Below are positions 1 through 7,029 of a stretch of DNA of 64,000 nt, in pieces. The notes below the pieces were generated by a model. It saw only the letters and a list, made by a program, of their open reading frames with translations, was not told the origin of the DNA and ran no database searches. Each line of letters begins with the position of its first letter. Position 1 is the first letter of the stretch. Position numbers and translations under genes: made by a program. Source of the DNA: Amycolatopsis sp. cg9 (GTDB lineage Bacteria; Actinomycetota; Actinomycetes; Mycobacteriales; Pseudonocardiaceae); contig NZ_CP166850.1 in NCBI RefSeq assembly GCF_041346945.1, positions 8,602,501 to 8,666,500 on the forward strand. The letters are read 5' to 3'.

Positions 1-16
1 GCCGCCGGTCTGCGGC

Positions 17-1378
17 TCACCAGCCGACCGCGACCACCAGCCACTGCGGGTCACCGTGGGACACGAACGACGACTGGGCCGCCACGTCGTCGTACGGGAA
101 GCCGTACGCCAGGCGGTTGATGCCGTGGTCGTGCCAGAACTTGGCGTAGTAGTTCGCCGGTGCCGCCTGGTAGTACCGCGCCGGGTCCTGCCACTGGGAC
201 TGCGGGAGGTGCGCCGTGTGCCGGTTGAGCGCCGCGCACATGTCGGGGTTGCCGGCCAGCGACCCGGCGCAGCCGGTGATGTTCGACGTGGGTTCGTTGA
301 CGCCGACCGACTGCGCGTAGGCGGTGAAGTAGTTCGCGTACCGGCCGCCGGCGCGGAAGTCCGGCGCGCTGCCCGGCGCCGGGATCCGGTACGGCGCGTT
401 CACCGTCGCCAGGCCCTTGAACTCGGTCGGCACCTCGGCCTGGAACCGGGCGAAAGTGGCCGAGCGGTCCTCCTGGAACAACCCGTAGTCGTCGCCGACC
501 TGCACGTCGTAGCCGTCGTGCGCGTGCAGCCGCATGGCCAGCTTCAGCGCGAACGCGTCGACCCGGGTGGTGTTGCCGTTGAACACGTCCGGCCCGACGG
601 TGAACTCGATGAAGTCGGCGTACTGGCCGTTCGGGGTGCCGAGGTAGAAGTACATCCGCCCGGCGGAGTTCGCCGGCATGTCGATGTAGGGCTGCTCGGC
701 GATCGAATGGGTCTGGCCGCCGAAGTTCCAGTACACCTGGCTGTCCGGGTACTTGCCGTTGGTGCGGTTGAGCACCTTCACGGTGAGCACGTTCCGCGCG
801 GCGGGGATGCTGCCGGTGTCGCCCCAGAACGAGTCCGGCGGGGTGCCGGGCTGCGTCGGGACGGTGCCGCCGCCGGTGCCGTAGACCTGGAACTCCCAGA
901 GCGAGACGCCGTAAGGGGTCGCCCGCGCGGTGGTGTTCAGGCGCACGTACCGCCCGGCCCCGGTCACGTTCAGCGTCTGCGTGCCGCCGGTACCGGTGGT
1001 CGTCTGGTACACAGTGGACCAGGTGGATCCGTTGTCGGACACCTGGATCTGGTACGCCGTGGCGTAGGCGGCCTCCCAGCGCAGCACGACCTGGCTCACG
1101 GTCGCGGCCCCGCCGAGGTCGATCCGGATCCACTGTGGATCGCTGAACTGCGACGACCACCGGGTGGCGGTGTTCCCGTCCACGGCGGCGGTCGCGGGTG
1201 TCCCCGCGTTCTCCACCGAAGACGCCGTCACGGCTTTGCCTTGGGATATCAGGGGGTCGGCCGCGTTCGCGGCGGGGGCGACGAGCCCCAGCGCGGTGAC
1301 CGCGAGAGCGGCGGCCGCGGCCGCCAGGCGGGTGGTGGGTCCGCGACGGCGAAGCCGCGGCGGGGCGTTCGTGGGCAT
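17..1378 (-). CDS. Secreted GH64 beta-1,3-glucanase with N-terminal F5/8 type C (CBM32-like) domain
   Basis: The protein has 453 aa. An Arg-rich n-region and an Ala/Leu stretch end at a likely signal peptidase site (ANA|AD, about residue 40). Residues ~45-168 form a discoidin/F5-8C fold (WSSQFSDPQWIRIDLG, ending in WEFQVYG). A Gly/Pro/Thr linker follows, then a thaumatin-like GH64 catalytic domain (~185-453). In GH64 the catalytic acids are a Glu and an Asp; the candidates here are in DFIEFTV and TRVDAF. Such enzymes release laminari-oligosaccharides from beta-1,3-glucan, for example fungal wall. The stop is very near the window edge. It has no evident link to the NRPS cluster and may be fungal-wall or polymer nutrition. 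Confidence 0.88.
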   Translation of the reverse strand: MPTNAPPRLRRRGPTTRLAAAAAALAVTALGLVAPAANAADPLISQGKAVTASSVENAGTPATAAVDGNTATRWSSQFSDPQWIRIDLGGAATVSQVVLRWEAAYATAYQIQVSDNGSTWSTVYQTTTGTGGTQTLNVTGAGRYVRLNTTARATPYGVSLWEFQVYGTGGGTVPTQPGTPPDSFWGDTGSIPAARNVLTVKVLNRTNGKYPDSQVYWNFGGQTHSIAEQPYIDMPANSAGRMYFYLGTPNGQYADFIEFTVGPDVFNGNTTRVDAFALKLAMRLHAHDGYDVQVGDDYGLFQEDRSATFARFQAEVPTEFKGLATVNAPYRIPAPGSAPDFRAGGRYANYFTAYAQSVGVNEPTSNITGCAGSLAGNPDMCAALNRHTAHLPQSQWQDPARYYQAAPANYYAKFWHDHGINRLAYGFPYDDVAAQSSFVSHGDPQWLVVAVGW

Positions 1379-1500
1379 GGTTCCTCCCTGGCCGGGGAAG
1401 TGGTCGGACCCGCCGCCGGTCAGGGGACGGCGTCGTCCGGCTCGCCCCTGAGCGCCGGGCGGATGCCCACGGGGGCCGGCGGGGACGATCGGTAGAAAGG

Positions 1501-1537
1501 TTCATACCACCGGCACCGGCCTGTCAAGCCTTGACAG
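1501..1537 (-). promoter_or_regulatory. Promoter with overlapping dyad upstream of the GH64 gene
   Basis: On the minus strand TTGACA (1527-1522) is followed after 15 nt by TATGAA (1506-1501), a sigma70-like pair with a short spacer. The -35 box lies inside the perfect dyad CTGTCAAG-C-CTTGACAG (1521-1537), a plausible repressor site. The leader to the start codon would be about 120 nt. Confidence 0.45.
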
Positions 1538-1560
1538 TTCGGCGCCGCGGAGCGATCCTC

Positions 1561-1605
1561 GGAACCGGTTCCACCTCGGCGGTCGCCGGCGATAGCCCGC
1601 CGATA
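1561..1605. promoter_or_regulatory. Palindrome and 11-bp-spaced GATA/TATC repeat between GH64 and the SARP operon
   Basis: The 330-base stretch 1379-1708 has no gene. It contains the perfect 12-bp palindrome GGAACCGGTTCC (1561-1572), which resembles a LacI-family operator. It also has two GATAG words exactly 11 bp apart (1591 and 1602; on the other strand TATC-N7-TATC). The same spaced TATC pair recurs at 5375-5435. Eleven-bp spacing of short repeats is typical of SARP-type binding sites. Assignment to any regulator is inference. Confidence 0.35.
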
Positions 1606-1708
1606 GCGGCTTGGAAGCCGGCCCCGCGAGACTGGGCGCACCCGCCGGCCCCGGCGGCGGCCCACCCCGGGAACCCCGGCCCGGGACGACCCAGTGGAGG
1701 ACGCCGAA

Positions 1709-2119
1709 ATGGCGCCTGCGGGAGCAGGGGAACACACCCGGCCGAGCGCCGGAACCGTTTCCGTCGGAATCGAACACGTGCGGCTCAGCTACCACTACCT
1801 CGATATCGGGGACATCGACGGATACGGTTCGCTTTTCACATCAGACGCCGTTCTGCACTATCCGGGAATGGCACCGATCCGCGGGCGCCGCGCCATTGAA
1901 TCATTCCGCGCGTCCCGGCCGGTCCGGCGGCACACCCTGCACACACTGACGGTGACGCACGGTGAGGTGGTGACGGTCGGCGACATTGCCGTGGCTGGGC
2001 CGAACGGCGGCAGTACAAATACCGCCTTCGTCGACAGCTTCACGCTTTCGGACTATGGGCTTATCCGCACCCAGAAGACAGACTTCGGTTCCAGGGGCAT
2101 TCCACGAACGGCCGGGTGA
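1709..2119 (+). CDS. SnoaL-like (NTF2-fold) protein
   Basis: The protein has 136 aa. ATG 1709 is chosen because GGAGG lies 8 nt upstream; an in-frame GTG at 1694 is possible. The sequence has the SnoaL/NTF2-like pattern: a helix with YHYLDIGDIDGYGSLFTSD, then HYPGMAPIRGRRAIESF and curved beta strands (DSFTLSDYGLIRTQKTDFG). Members are small cone-shaped hydrolases, cyclases, isomerases or simple ligand-binding proteins. The DIDGYGSLF...DAV segment is characteristic of the polyketide-cyclase-like branch, but catalysis cannot be assigned. It ends 15 nt before the SARP gene, so the two are probably cotranscribed. It may bind a small ligand relevant to that regulator, or only share its promoter. 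Confidence 0.7.
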   Translation: MAPAGAGEHTRPSAGTVSVGIEHVRLSYHYLDIGDIDGYGSLFTSDAVLHYPGMAPIRGRRAIESFRASRPVRRHTLHTLTVTHGEVVTVGDIAVAGPNGGSTNTAFVDSFTLSDYGLIRTQKTDFGSRGIPRTAG

Positions 2120-2134
2120 GCGCGGGGCAGCGCG

Positions 2135-5023
2135 GTGCCCGGCCACGGATCGGCAATGAGGAACAGCGTGAGTTCGACGAGCGGGCTTTCCGGCGATCAG
2201 CCCGTCTACCGCATCCTCGGCCCCCTCGAGATCCGGGACACCGACGGCGGGGAACTGCGCATCCCGCCCGGGCGCCAGCAGATCGTCCTCGCCGCGCTGC
2301 TGGTCGAGGCGAACCGGGTGGTGAGCCTGGACCAGCTGATCGAAGCGATCTGGTACACCAGTCCCCCGGCGACGGCGCGGACGCAGGTGCAGATCTGCGT
2401 CTCCCGGCTGCGCCGCGCGCTGGCGGCCGCCGTCGGTCCCGATACGCTCGTGACGCGCGGCCCGGGCTACGAACTGCAGGTCGCCGACGGGCAGCTCGAC
2501 GCCCGCACCTTCACCGACCTGGTCGCCGGGGCCGCTGAGAAGACGCGCGCGGGCGAGCTCGAAGAGGCGTCCCGGACGCTCGACACGGCGCTCGCCCTCT
2601 GGCGCGGCCCCGCGCTGAGCGGCGTCGGGAGCAGGCTCTTGGAGGCCAGGGCCAACCGCCTCGACGAACAGCGGCTCAACGCCGTCGAAGCCCACTTCGA
2701 CCTCGGGCTGCGGCTCGGCAGGCACCACCAGCTGATCGGCGAGCTGGCCGGCCGGGTGAGCGAGAACCCGCTGCGGGAACGCCTGCGCGGCCAGCTGATG
2801 CTCGCCCTCTTCCGGTCCGGGCGGCAGGCCGAGGCGCTGGAGACCTACCGGGCGGGTCGGGAACTGCTGGTCGAGCAGCTCGGGCTCGAGCCGGGCGACG
2901 AGCTGCGCCGGCTCGAGTCCGCGATCCTCTCCGACGACGCCGGGCTCCGGCGGAACCCCGGTCCCGAGGCGGCCGCGGCGCCGGCGCACCCGCCCGTCGT
3001 GCCGTTCCAGCTGCCGGCCGACATCGCCGACTTCAGCGCGCGCGATGACCTGATCGAGCACACCGAGCGGCTGCTGCTGGGCGGCCCGGCCCGCCGCGCG
3101 ACCCCGGTCGTGGTGCTCGCGGGCAAGCCCGGCGTCGGCAAGACCGTGCTCGCGGTGCACGTCGCGCACCGGATCGCCGACGACCACTGCCCCGACGGCC
3201 AGCTCTACTGCGACCTCGGCGGGACCCGGGCGCACCCGGCCGAGCCGCTCGACGTCCTCGGCCGGTTCCTGCGCGCCCTCGGCGTCCCCGGCCCGGCGGT
3301 GCCCGCTTCGGTCGACGAACGCGCGGAGCTGTACCGGCAGCGGCTGGCGGGCAAGCGGATGCTCGTGGTGCTGGACGACGCCGAGTCGGAGCGCCAGGTC
3401 CGCGACCTGCTGCCGGGCCGGTCCAGCTGCGTCGTGCTGGTGACCAGCCGCGTCCGGCTCACCGGGCTGGCCGGGGCCGGTGTGCTGGACGTCGACGTGC
3501 TCGACCCGGACCGGGCGACCGGGCTGCTCGCCACGATGATCGGGGCGGAGCGGGTGGCCGCCGAGCCGGTCGCCGCCACCGCGCTGGTCCGGCTCGTCGG
3601 CGGGCTGCCGCTCGCGCTGCGGATCGTCGCCGCCCGGCTCGCCGCGCGGCCCAGCTGGTCACTCGCGTGGATGCTGGAACGGCTTTCGGACGAACGGCGC
3701 CGGCTCGACGAGCTCGCGCACGGCGAGCTGATGGTGCGGGCCAGCCTCGCCCTCACCTACGACGGGCTGGCCGGCGACGCCCGGCGCCTGCTGCGGCTGC
3801 TCAGCTGCCTGGACCGGCTCAGCTTCCCGGTCTGGGTGGCCGCGGTGCTGCTGGAGACCGACCCGGTGCGGGCGGCCGACCTGCTCGAACGGCTCGTCGA
3901 CGCGCAGATGCTGGAGATCTCGGCCGTCGAGCGGGACGGCAGCCCGCGCTACCGCTTCCACGACCTGATCCGGCTGTTCGCCCGCGAGCAGCTCGACGAG
4001 CACGAGCAGCCGGCCGGCCGGCACGCGGCGCTCGCCCGGGTCGCGAGCGGCTGGCTGGGCCTGGCGCGCGAGGCGCACCACCGCATCTACGGCGGCGACT
4101 TCACCGTGCTGCACGGCTCGGCGCCGCGGCTGCACCCGCCCGACAGCGCCGTCGACCGGATCCTGACCGACCCGCTGGTGTGGTTCGAAGACGAGCAGGA
4201 CAACCTGTGCTCGACCGTCGCGCTGGCCGCCGAGGCCGGCCTGGACGAGTGGGCGTGGGACCTGGCGGTCACGCTGGTCGCGTTGTTCGAAAACCGCTGC
4301 TACTACGACGATTGGGAACGCACGCACCGGCTGGCGCTGGCGGCGGTCCGCGCGTCGGCCAACCGCCGGGGCGAGGCCGCCCTGCTGTGCTCGCTGGGTT
4401 CGCTGCACCTGAGCCGCGCCCGGCCGGACGCCGCGGCCGAGCCGCTCGCCCGCGCGCTCGCGACGTTCGAAGAACTGGGCGACGCGCACGGGAAGGCGAT
4501 GGCGCACCGGAACCTGGCCCTGCTGGACGAGGCCCGCGGGGCGGAGGCGCAGGCCCAGGCCCGGTTCGAGTGCGCGCTCATCGAGTTCCGGCTGGCCGGC
4601 GACCCGGTCGGCGAGGCGTACGTCCTGGGCAGGCTGGCGCAGACGGAGCTCGACGCGGGCCGCGAGGAGCGCGCCGGGGCGTACCTGGCCGAGGCGCTGC
4701 GGATCTGCGACCGGACGGCGACGCCCCGCGTCGAGGTCCAGCTCCGCTACCGGCTCGGCGGGCTGCTGATGAGGCAGGGCCGGCACGAGGAAGCGGCGGA
4801 GCTGCTGGCGGGACTGCTGACCCGCGCCCGCGCGGCCCGCGACCTGGCCGGCGAAGCCCGCATCCTGCACCGGCTCGGGCTGGCCCACGCCGGCTTGGGC
4901 CGCCGTGACAGCGCGGAACGGCTGTTGCGGGAGGCGCTCGAGCTGCAGACCCGCATCACCGGGGGTGCCCCGGACAACGGGGTCCGCGCCGACCTCGCGG
5001 CGCTGGAGGCCCTGCCGGGCTGA
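2135..5023 (+). CDS. Large SARP-family transcriptional activator (OmpR-type DNA-binding, BTAD, NB-ARC, TPR)
   Basis: The protein has 962 aa. Residues ~24-115 are a winged-helix Trans_reg_C domain starting at VYRILGPLEI, and ~120-265 are the bacterial transcriptional activation domain. An NB-ARC ATPase follows, with Walker A GKPGVGKT at 330-337 and Walker B RMLVVLDDAE near 407. TPR-like helices fill ~700-950. This is the AfsR-type architecture of pathway regulators of antibiotic clusters. The start is uncertain: GTG 2135, ATG 2156 and GTG 2172 are all in frame. It lies at the left border of the NRPS cluster and is the best candidate activator for it. Heptamer repeats spaced 11 bp in the divergent 35.3-35.4 kb promoter are candidate targets. 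Confidence 0.88.
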   Translation: MPGHGSAMRNSVSSTSGLSGDQPVYRILGPLEIRDTDGGELRIPPGRQQIVLAALLVEANRVVSLDQLIEAIWYTSPPATARTQVQICVSRLRRALAAAVGPDTLVTRGPGYELQVADGQLDARTFTDLVAGAAEKTRAGELEEASRTLDTALALWRGPALSGVGSRLLEARANRLDEQRLNAVEAHFDLGLRLGRHHQLIGELAGRVSENPLRERLRGQLMLALFRSGRQAEALETYRAGRELLVEQLGLEPGDELRRLESAILSDDAGLRRNPGPEAAAAPAHPPVVPFQLPADIADFSARDDLIEHTERLLLGGPARRATPVVVLAGKPGVGKTVLAVHVAHRIADDHCPDGQLYCDLGGTRAHPAEPLDVLGRFLRALGVPGPAVPASVDERAELYRQRLAGKRMLVVLDDAESERQVRDLLPGRSSCVVLVTSRVRLTGLAGAGVLDVDVLDPDRATGLLATMIGAERVAAEPVAATALVRLVGGLPLALRIVAARLAARPSWSLAWMLERLSDERRRLDELAHGELMVRASLALTYDGLAGDARRLLRLLSCLDRLSFPVWVAAVLLETDPVRAADLLERLVDAQMLEISAVERDGSPRYRFHDLIRLFAREQLDEHEQPAGRHAALARVASGWLGLAREAHHRIYGGDFTVLHGSAPRLHPPDSAVDRILTDPLVWFEDEQDNLCSTVALAAEAGLDEWAWDLAVTLVALFENRCYYDDWERTHRLALAAVRASANRRGEAALLCSLGSLHLSRARPDAAAEPLARALATFEELGDAHGKAMAHRNLALLDEARGAEAQAQARFECALIEFRLAGDPVGEAYVLGRLAQTELDAGREERAGAYLAEALRICDRTATPRVEVQLRYRLGGLLMRQGRHEEAAELLAGLLTRARAARDLAGEARILHRLGLAHAGLGRRDSAERLLREALELQTRITGGAPDNGVRADLAALEALPG

Positions 5024-5053
5024 GCTGAAGGGGAGGTTCCGCGCATCTGGTGC

Positions 5054-5102
5054 GCTGAAGGGGACTTTCCTCCCGTCACACGCGGGGAAAGTCCCCTTCA
5101 GC
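5054..5102. terminator. Perfect 17-bp hairpin between convergent genes
   Basis: GCTGAAGGGGACTTTCC (5054-5070) pairs perfectly with its complement at 5086-5102 around a 15-nt loop. A partial third copy (GCTGAAGGGGA) starts at 5024. It follows the SARP stop and lies before the stop of the convergent DTPW-peptide gene, so it probably terminates transcription in both directions. The sequence looks like a dispersed genomic repeat family. Confidence 0.6.
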
Positions 5103-5134
5103 CCGCGCGGCCACGGTGTTCCGGGCGTCCGGCT

Positions 5135-5314
5135 TCACCAGGGGGTGTCGGCCGAGGTGCCGCCGCTCCAGGGCGTGTCCTGCGGAGCGGCCCACGGCGT
5201 GTCCGCCGTCGTCGACCACGGGGTGTCCGCCGGGTCCGCCTGGGCCGTCGTGGCGCCGGGGAGCGGGAGGAGGACCATCGCGGCGATCGCGGTGAGGGCC
5301 GGGAGAATACGCAC
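5135..5314 (-). CDS. Small secreted peptide with four DTPW repeats
   Basis: The protein has 59 aa and starts at GTG 5314, with a purine-rich stretch (AAAAGAGA) upstream. It has a short basic start (VRILPAL), a hydrophobic segment, and a signal-peptidase-like AQA|D site near residue 26. The predicted mature part is only about 33 aa and contains four DTPW units separated by 4-8 residues (ADPADTPW, ADTPW, QDTPW, ADTPW at the very C-terminus). There is no Cys. It is read divergently from the XRE-STAND regulator. The repeat, signal peptide and clean start context argue for a real gene. I recognise no named family. It could be a precursor of repeated tetrapeptide-like signals, a wall-bound peptide, or a modified peptide substrate. 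Confidence 0.6.
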   Translation of the reverse strand: MRILPALTAIAAMVLLPLPGATTAQADPADTPWSTTADTPWAAPQDTPWSGGTSADTPW

Positions 5315-5374
5315 CGTCGTCTCTTTTCGTCCGGGGGCCGTGCTATTTGCCCCACCGACGTTAGGAAAGCCCGG

Positions 5375-5435
5375 TATCCCGCCGCTATCGTCCGGGTTAT
5401 CGCCCTCGCGGTGGCTGCGTGATACCGCCGGGATA
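5375..5435. promoter_or_regulatory. Opposed TATC-N7-TATC repeats in the divergent DTPW/XRE promoter
   Basis: Plus-strand TATC words occur at 5375, 5386 and 5398 (spacing 11 and 12). On the minus strand TATC words occur at 5435 and 5424 (GATA at 5432 and 5421, spacing 11), so two arrays face each other. The block CTATCG...GG.TATCGCC closely matches the reverse strand of 1589-1608 upstream of the SARP operon. This suggests a shared regulator of the two promoters, either the SARP or the XRE protein. Confidence 0.4.
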
Positions 5436-5528
5436 GCCGCGCTCACGATGCTCGGCACGTGGTGGAAACCGCATCCGGACCTGCCGGGCCCCGCGATCGG
5501 GAACGGCGCTGACGAGAACGGACGATTC

Positions 5529-6737
5529 GTGCAGCGGAATTTCGGTGAACTGCTGAAGGCCCATCGCGCAAAACGCGGTGCCACCCAGCGGCAATTGGCG
5601 GACCTGTCCACGGTGAGCATTCGCGCCATCCGCGACCTGGAGTCCGGGCGGGCGCACCGGCCGCGCCGGGACACCGTGCGGCTGATCGCCGACGGGCTCG
5701 GCCTGCGCGGCCGCGAACGCGCGGACTTCGAGGCGGCCGGCTCCCACCCGGCGGCCGGCGACTTCCGGCTCCGGTGCGCCGATCCGGCCCCACCGCCGGC
5801 GCCGCTGGACGCGCTGCTCGGCCGGGACGAAGAGGCCGCGGCCGTCCACGAGCTGCTGGCCGCGGGCAGCCACCGGCTGGTGACCATCACCGGCCTCGGC
5901 GGCGTCGGCAAGAGCCGGCTGGCCCAGGAAGTGGCCGTCGGGGCGCACGAGTCGGGTGGTGTGCTCGTGCTGTGGTCGTCCGCGACGAGCCACCGGGACC
6001 TGCTGAGAACGACCGACCTCGGTGAACTCGCCGTCCTCGTCGGCGATCGCCCGGCCCTGCTGGTCCTCGACGGGCACCCGGCCGACCGCGTCCGGCTCGA
6101 CGACCTGGCCGTCCTGCTGCGCGAGTGCCGCGGGCTGCGGGTCCTCGCCACCGCCCCGGCACCGTTCGGCCTGCCCGGCGAGCGCGTCTTCCCGCTGACG
6201 CCGCTCGCCGTGCCCGAACCCGGCGTCGACGGCCCCGCCGCGCTCATGGCCGTGCCGTCGGTCCGGCTGCTGGTCCGCGAGGCCCGCCAGGTCCGGCCCG
6301 GCTTCTCCCTCGACCGGACCACGGCCGCCGACGTCGCCGCGCTCTGCCGCCGCCTCGACGGCATCCCGGCCGCGCTCGAGGCGGCCGCCTGCTGGTTCCT
6401 GGTCTACGAACCGGCGGACGTCCTCGAGCACGTGCGGACCGACCCGTTCGCGCTGACCGCGGACCACCGGCCGGGGCTGCGCGACACCCTCGACTCGGCG
6501 GTGCGCGGCCTCGACGACGCCGAAGTCTCCCTCCTGGCGCGCCTGACGGGACTCGACGCTGGCTGGTCGATCGGCGACGTCGCCGTCCTGACCGGCATCC
6601 CGGCGGCGGCCGGCGCCCGGTTCGTCCGCCGCCTCGTCGTGCACGGCCTGGTCCGCCCGGCGGGCCCGGACCGCACCCGGTTCCGCACCCTGGACCTGGT
6701 GAGCGCCCTGGGCCTGGACCACCGGGTGGCGGTCTGA
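5529..6737 (+). CDS. XRE-type HTH regulator with NB-ARC/STAND ATPase domain
   Basis: The protein has 402 aa from GTG 5529; an in-frame ATG at 5448 would add 27 residues. I prefer 5529 because VQRNFGELLKAHR is the usual beginning of an XRE domain. Residues ~1-65 are the HTH (TQRQLADLSTVSIRAIRDLESG). A STAND ATPase follows, with Walker A GLGGVGKS (122-129) and Walker B PALLVLDG. Helical ARC/winged-helix remnants end the protein; no TPR or LuxR output domain follows. STAND proteins switch on ligand binding and ATP exchange, so the DNA-binding head is probably ligand-controlled. Its divergent partner encodes the DTPW peptide, a possible cognate ligand or target (inference). Confidence 0.75.
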   Translation: MQRNFGELLKAHRAKRGATQRQLADLSTVSIRAIRDLESGRAHRPRRDTVRLIADGLGLRGRERADFEAAGSHPAAGDFRLRCADPAPPPAPLDALLGRDEEAAAVHELLAAGSHRLVTITGLGGVGKSRLAQEVAVGAHESGGVLVLWSSATSHRDLLRTTDLGELAVLVGDRPALLVLDGHPADRVRLDDLAVLLRECRGLRVLATAPAPFGLPGERVFPLTPLAVPEPGVDGPAALMAVPSVRLLVREARQVRPGFSLDRTTAADVAALCRRLDGIPAALEAAACWFLVYEPADVLEHVRTDPFALTADHRPGLRDTLDSAVRGLDDAEVSLLARLTGLDAGWSIGDVAVLTGIPAAAGARFVRRLVVHGLVRPAGPDRTRFRTLDLVSALGLDHRVAV

Positions 6738-6758
6738 CCCGGCGCCCGGCAACGGTCT

Positions 6759-6803
6759 TGAATGACTCATTCAGGTCTTCGGAGGTCCTGAATGAGTCAT
6801 TCA
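6759..6803. repeat. Two TGAATGA(G/C)TCATTCA palindromes in tandem
   Basis: The 15-mer TGAATGACTCATTCA (6759-6773) and its reverse complement (6789-6803) are each near-perfect palindromes. Together with flanking GGTCTTGAATG/CATTCAAGACC they form one larger inverted repeat. They lie between the convergent ends of the XRE-STAND gene and NRPS A, so a bidirectional terminator role is plausible. Further copies are at 7010 and 21010-21054. Confidence 0.7.
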
Positions 6804-6873
6804 AGACCTTCGAGCCGTCGGGGCGGCCAGGTCGGGAGGGCGGCTCCGGTCCAGAACCACCGGCCGGCGACGT

Positions 6874-7002
6874 CATGAACGACCCGTTCACCTCGACCAA
6901 CGGCATGAACGACCCGTTCATGCCGTCCGCGCCCGCCCGACGGCAGACCGGCAGACCGGCAGGCCGGCAGACCGAGCAGGCCGGCAGACCGGCGGACCGG
7001 CG
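6874..7002. repeat. CATGAACG hairpins and a short CGGCAGACC tandem array
   Basis: CATGAACGACCCGTTCA occurs at 6874-6890 and again at 6904-6922, where it extends to the perfect hairpin CATGAACG-ACC-CGTTCATG. From about 6938 to 7002 a degenerate 8-9 bp unit (GGCAGACC/GGCAGGCC) is repeated about seven times. No gene is supported in 6738-7017; the whole interval is repeats. Confidence 0.6.
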
Positions 7003-7004
7003 AA

Positions 7005-7029
7005 GGTCTTGAATGAGTCATTCGAGACC
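7005..7029. repeat. TGAATGAGTCATTC palindrome overlapping the NRPS A stop codon
   Basis: GGTCTTGAATGAGTCATTCGAGACC is a 25-bp imperfect palindrome. The NRPS A stop codon (7020-7018, TGA) lies in its centre. The repeat therefore supplies the end of the gene and probably the transcript's terminal hairpin. Confidence 0.65.

Noticed and set aside
4905..5528. Upstream extension of the XRE-STAND frame to 4905
   Set aside because: It overlaps the SARP 3-prime end, the hairpin and the DTPW gene, and its translation has no domain. The HTH begins right after GTG 5529.
2135..6737. NB-ARC/STAND proteins as anti-phage defence genes
   Set aside because: Both carry DNA-binding regulator domains and no effector domain. 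Position at the cluster edge fits transcriptional control.
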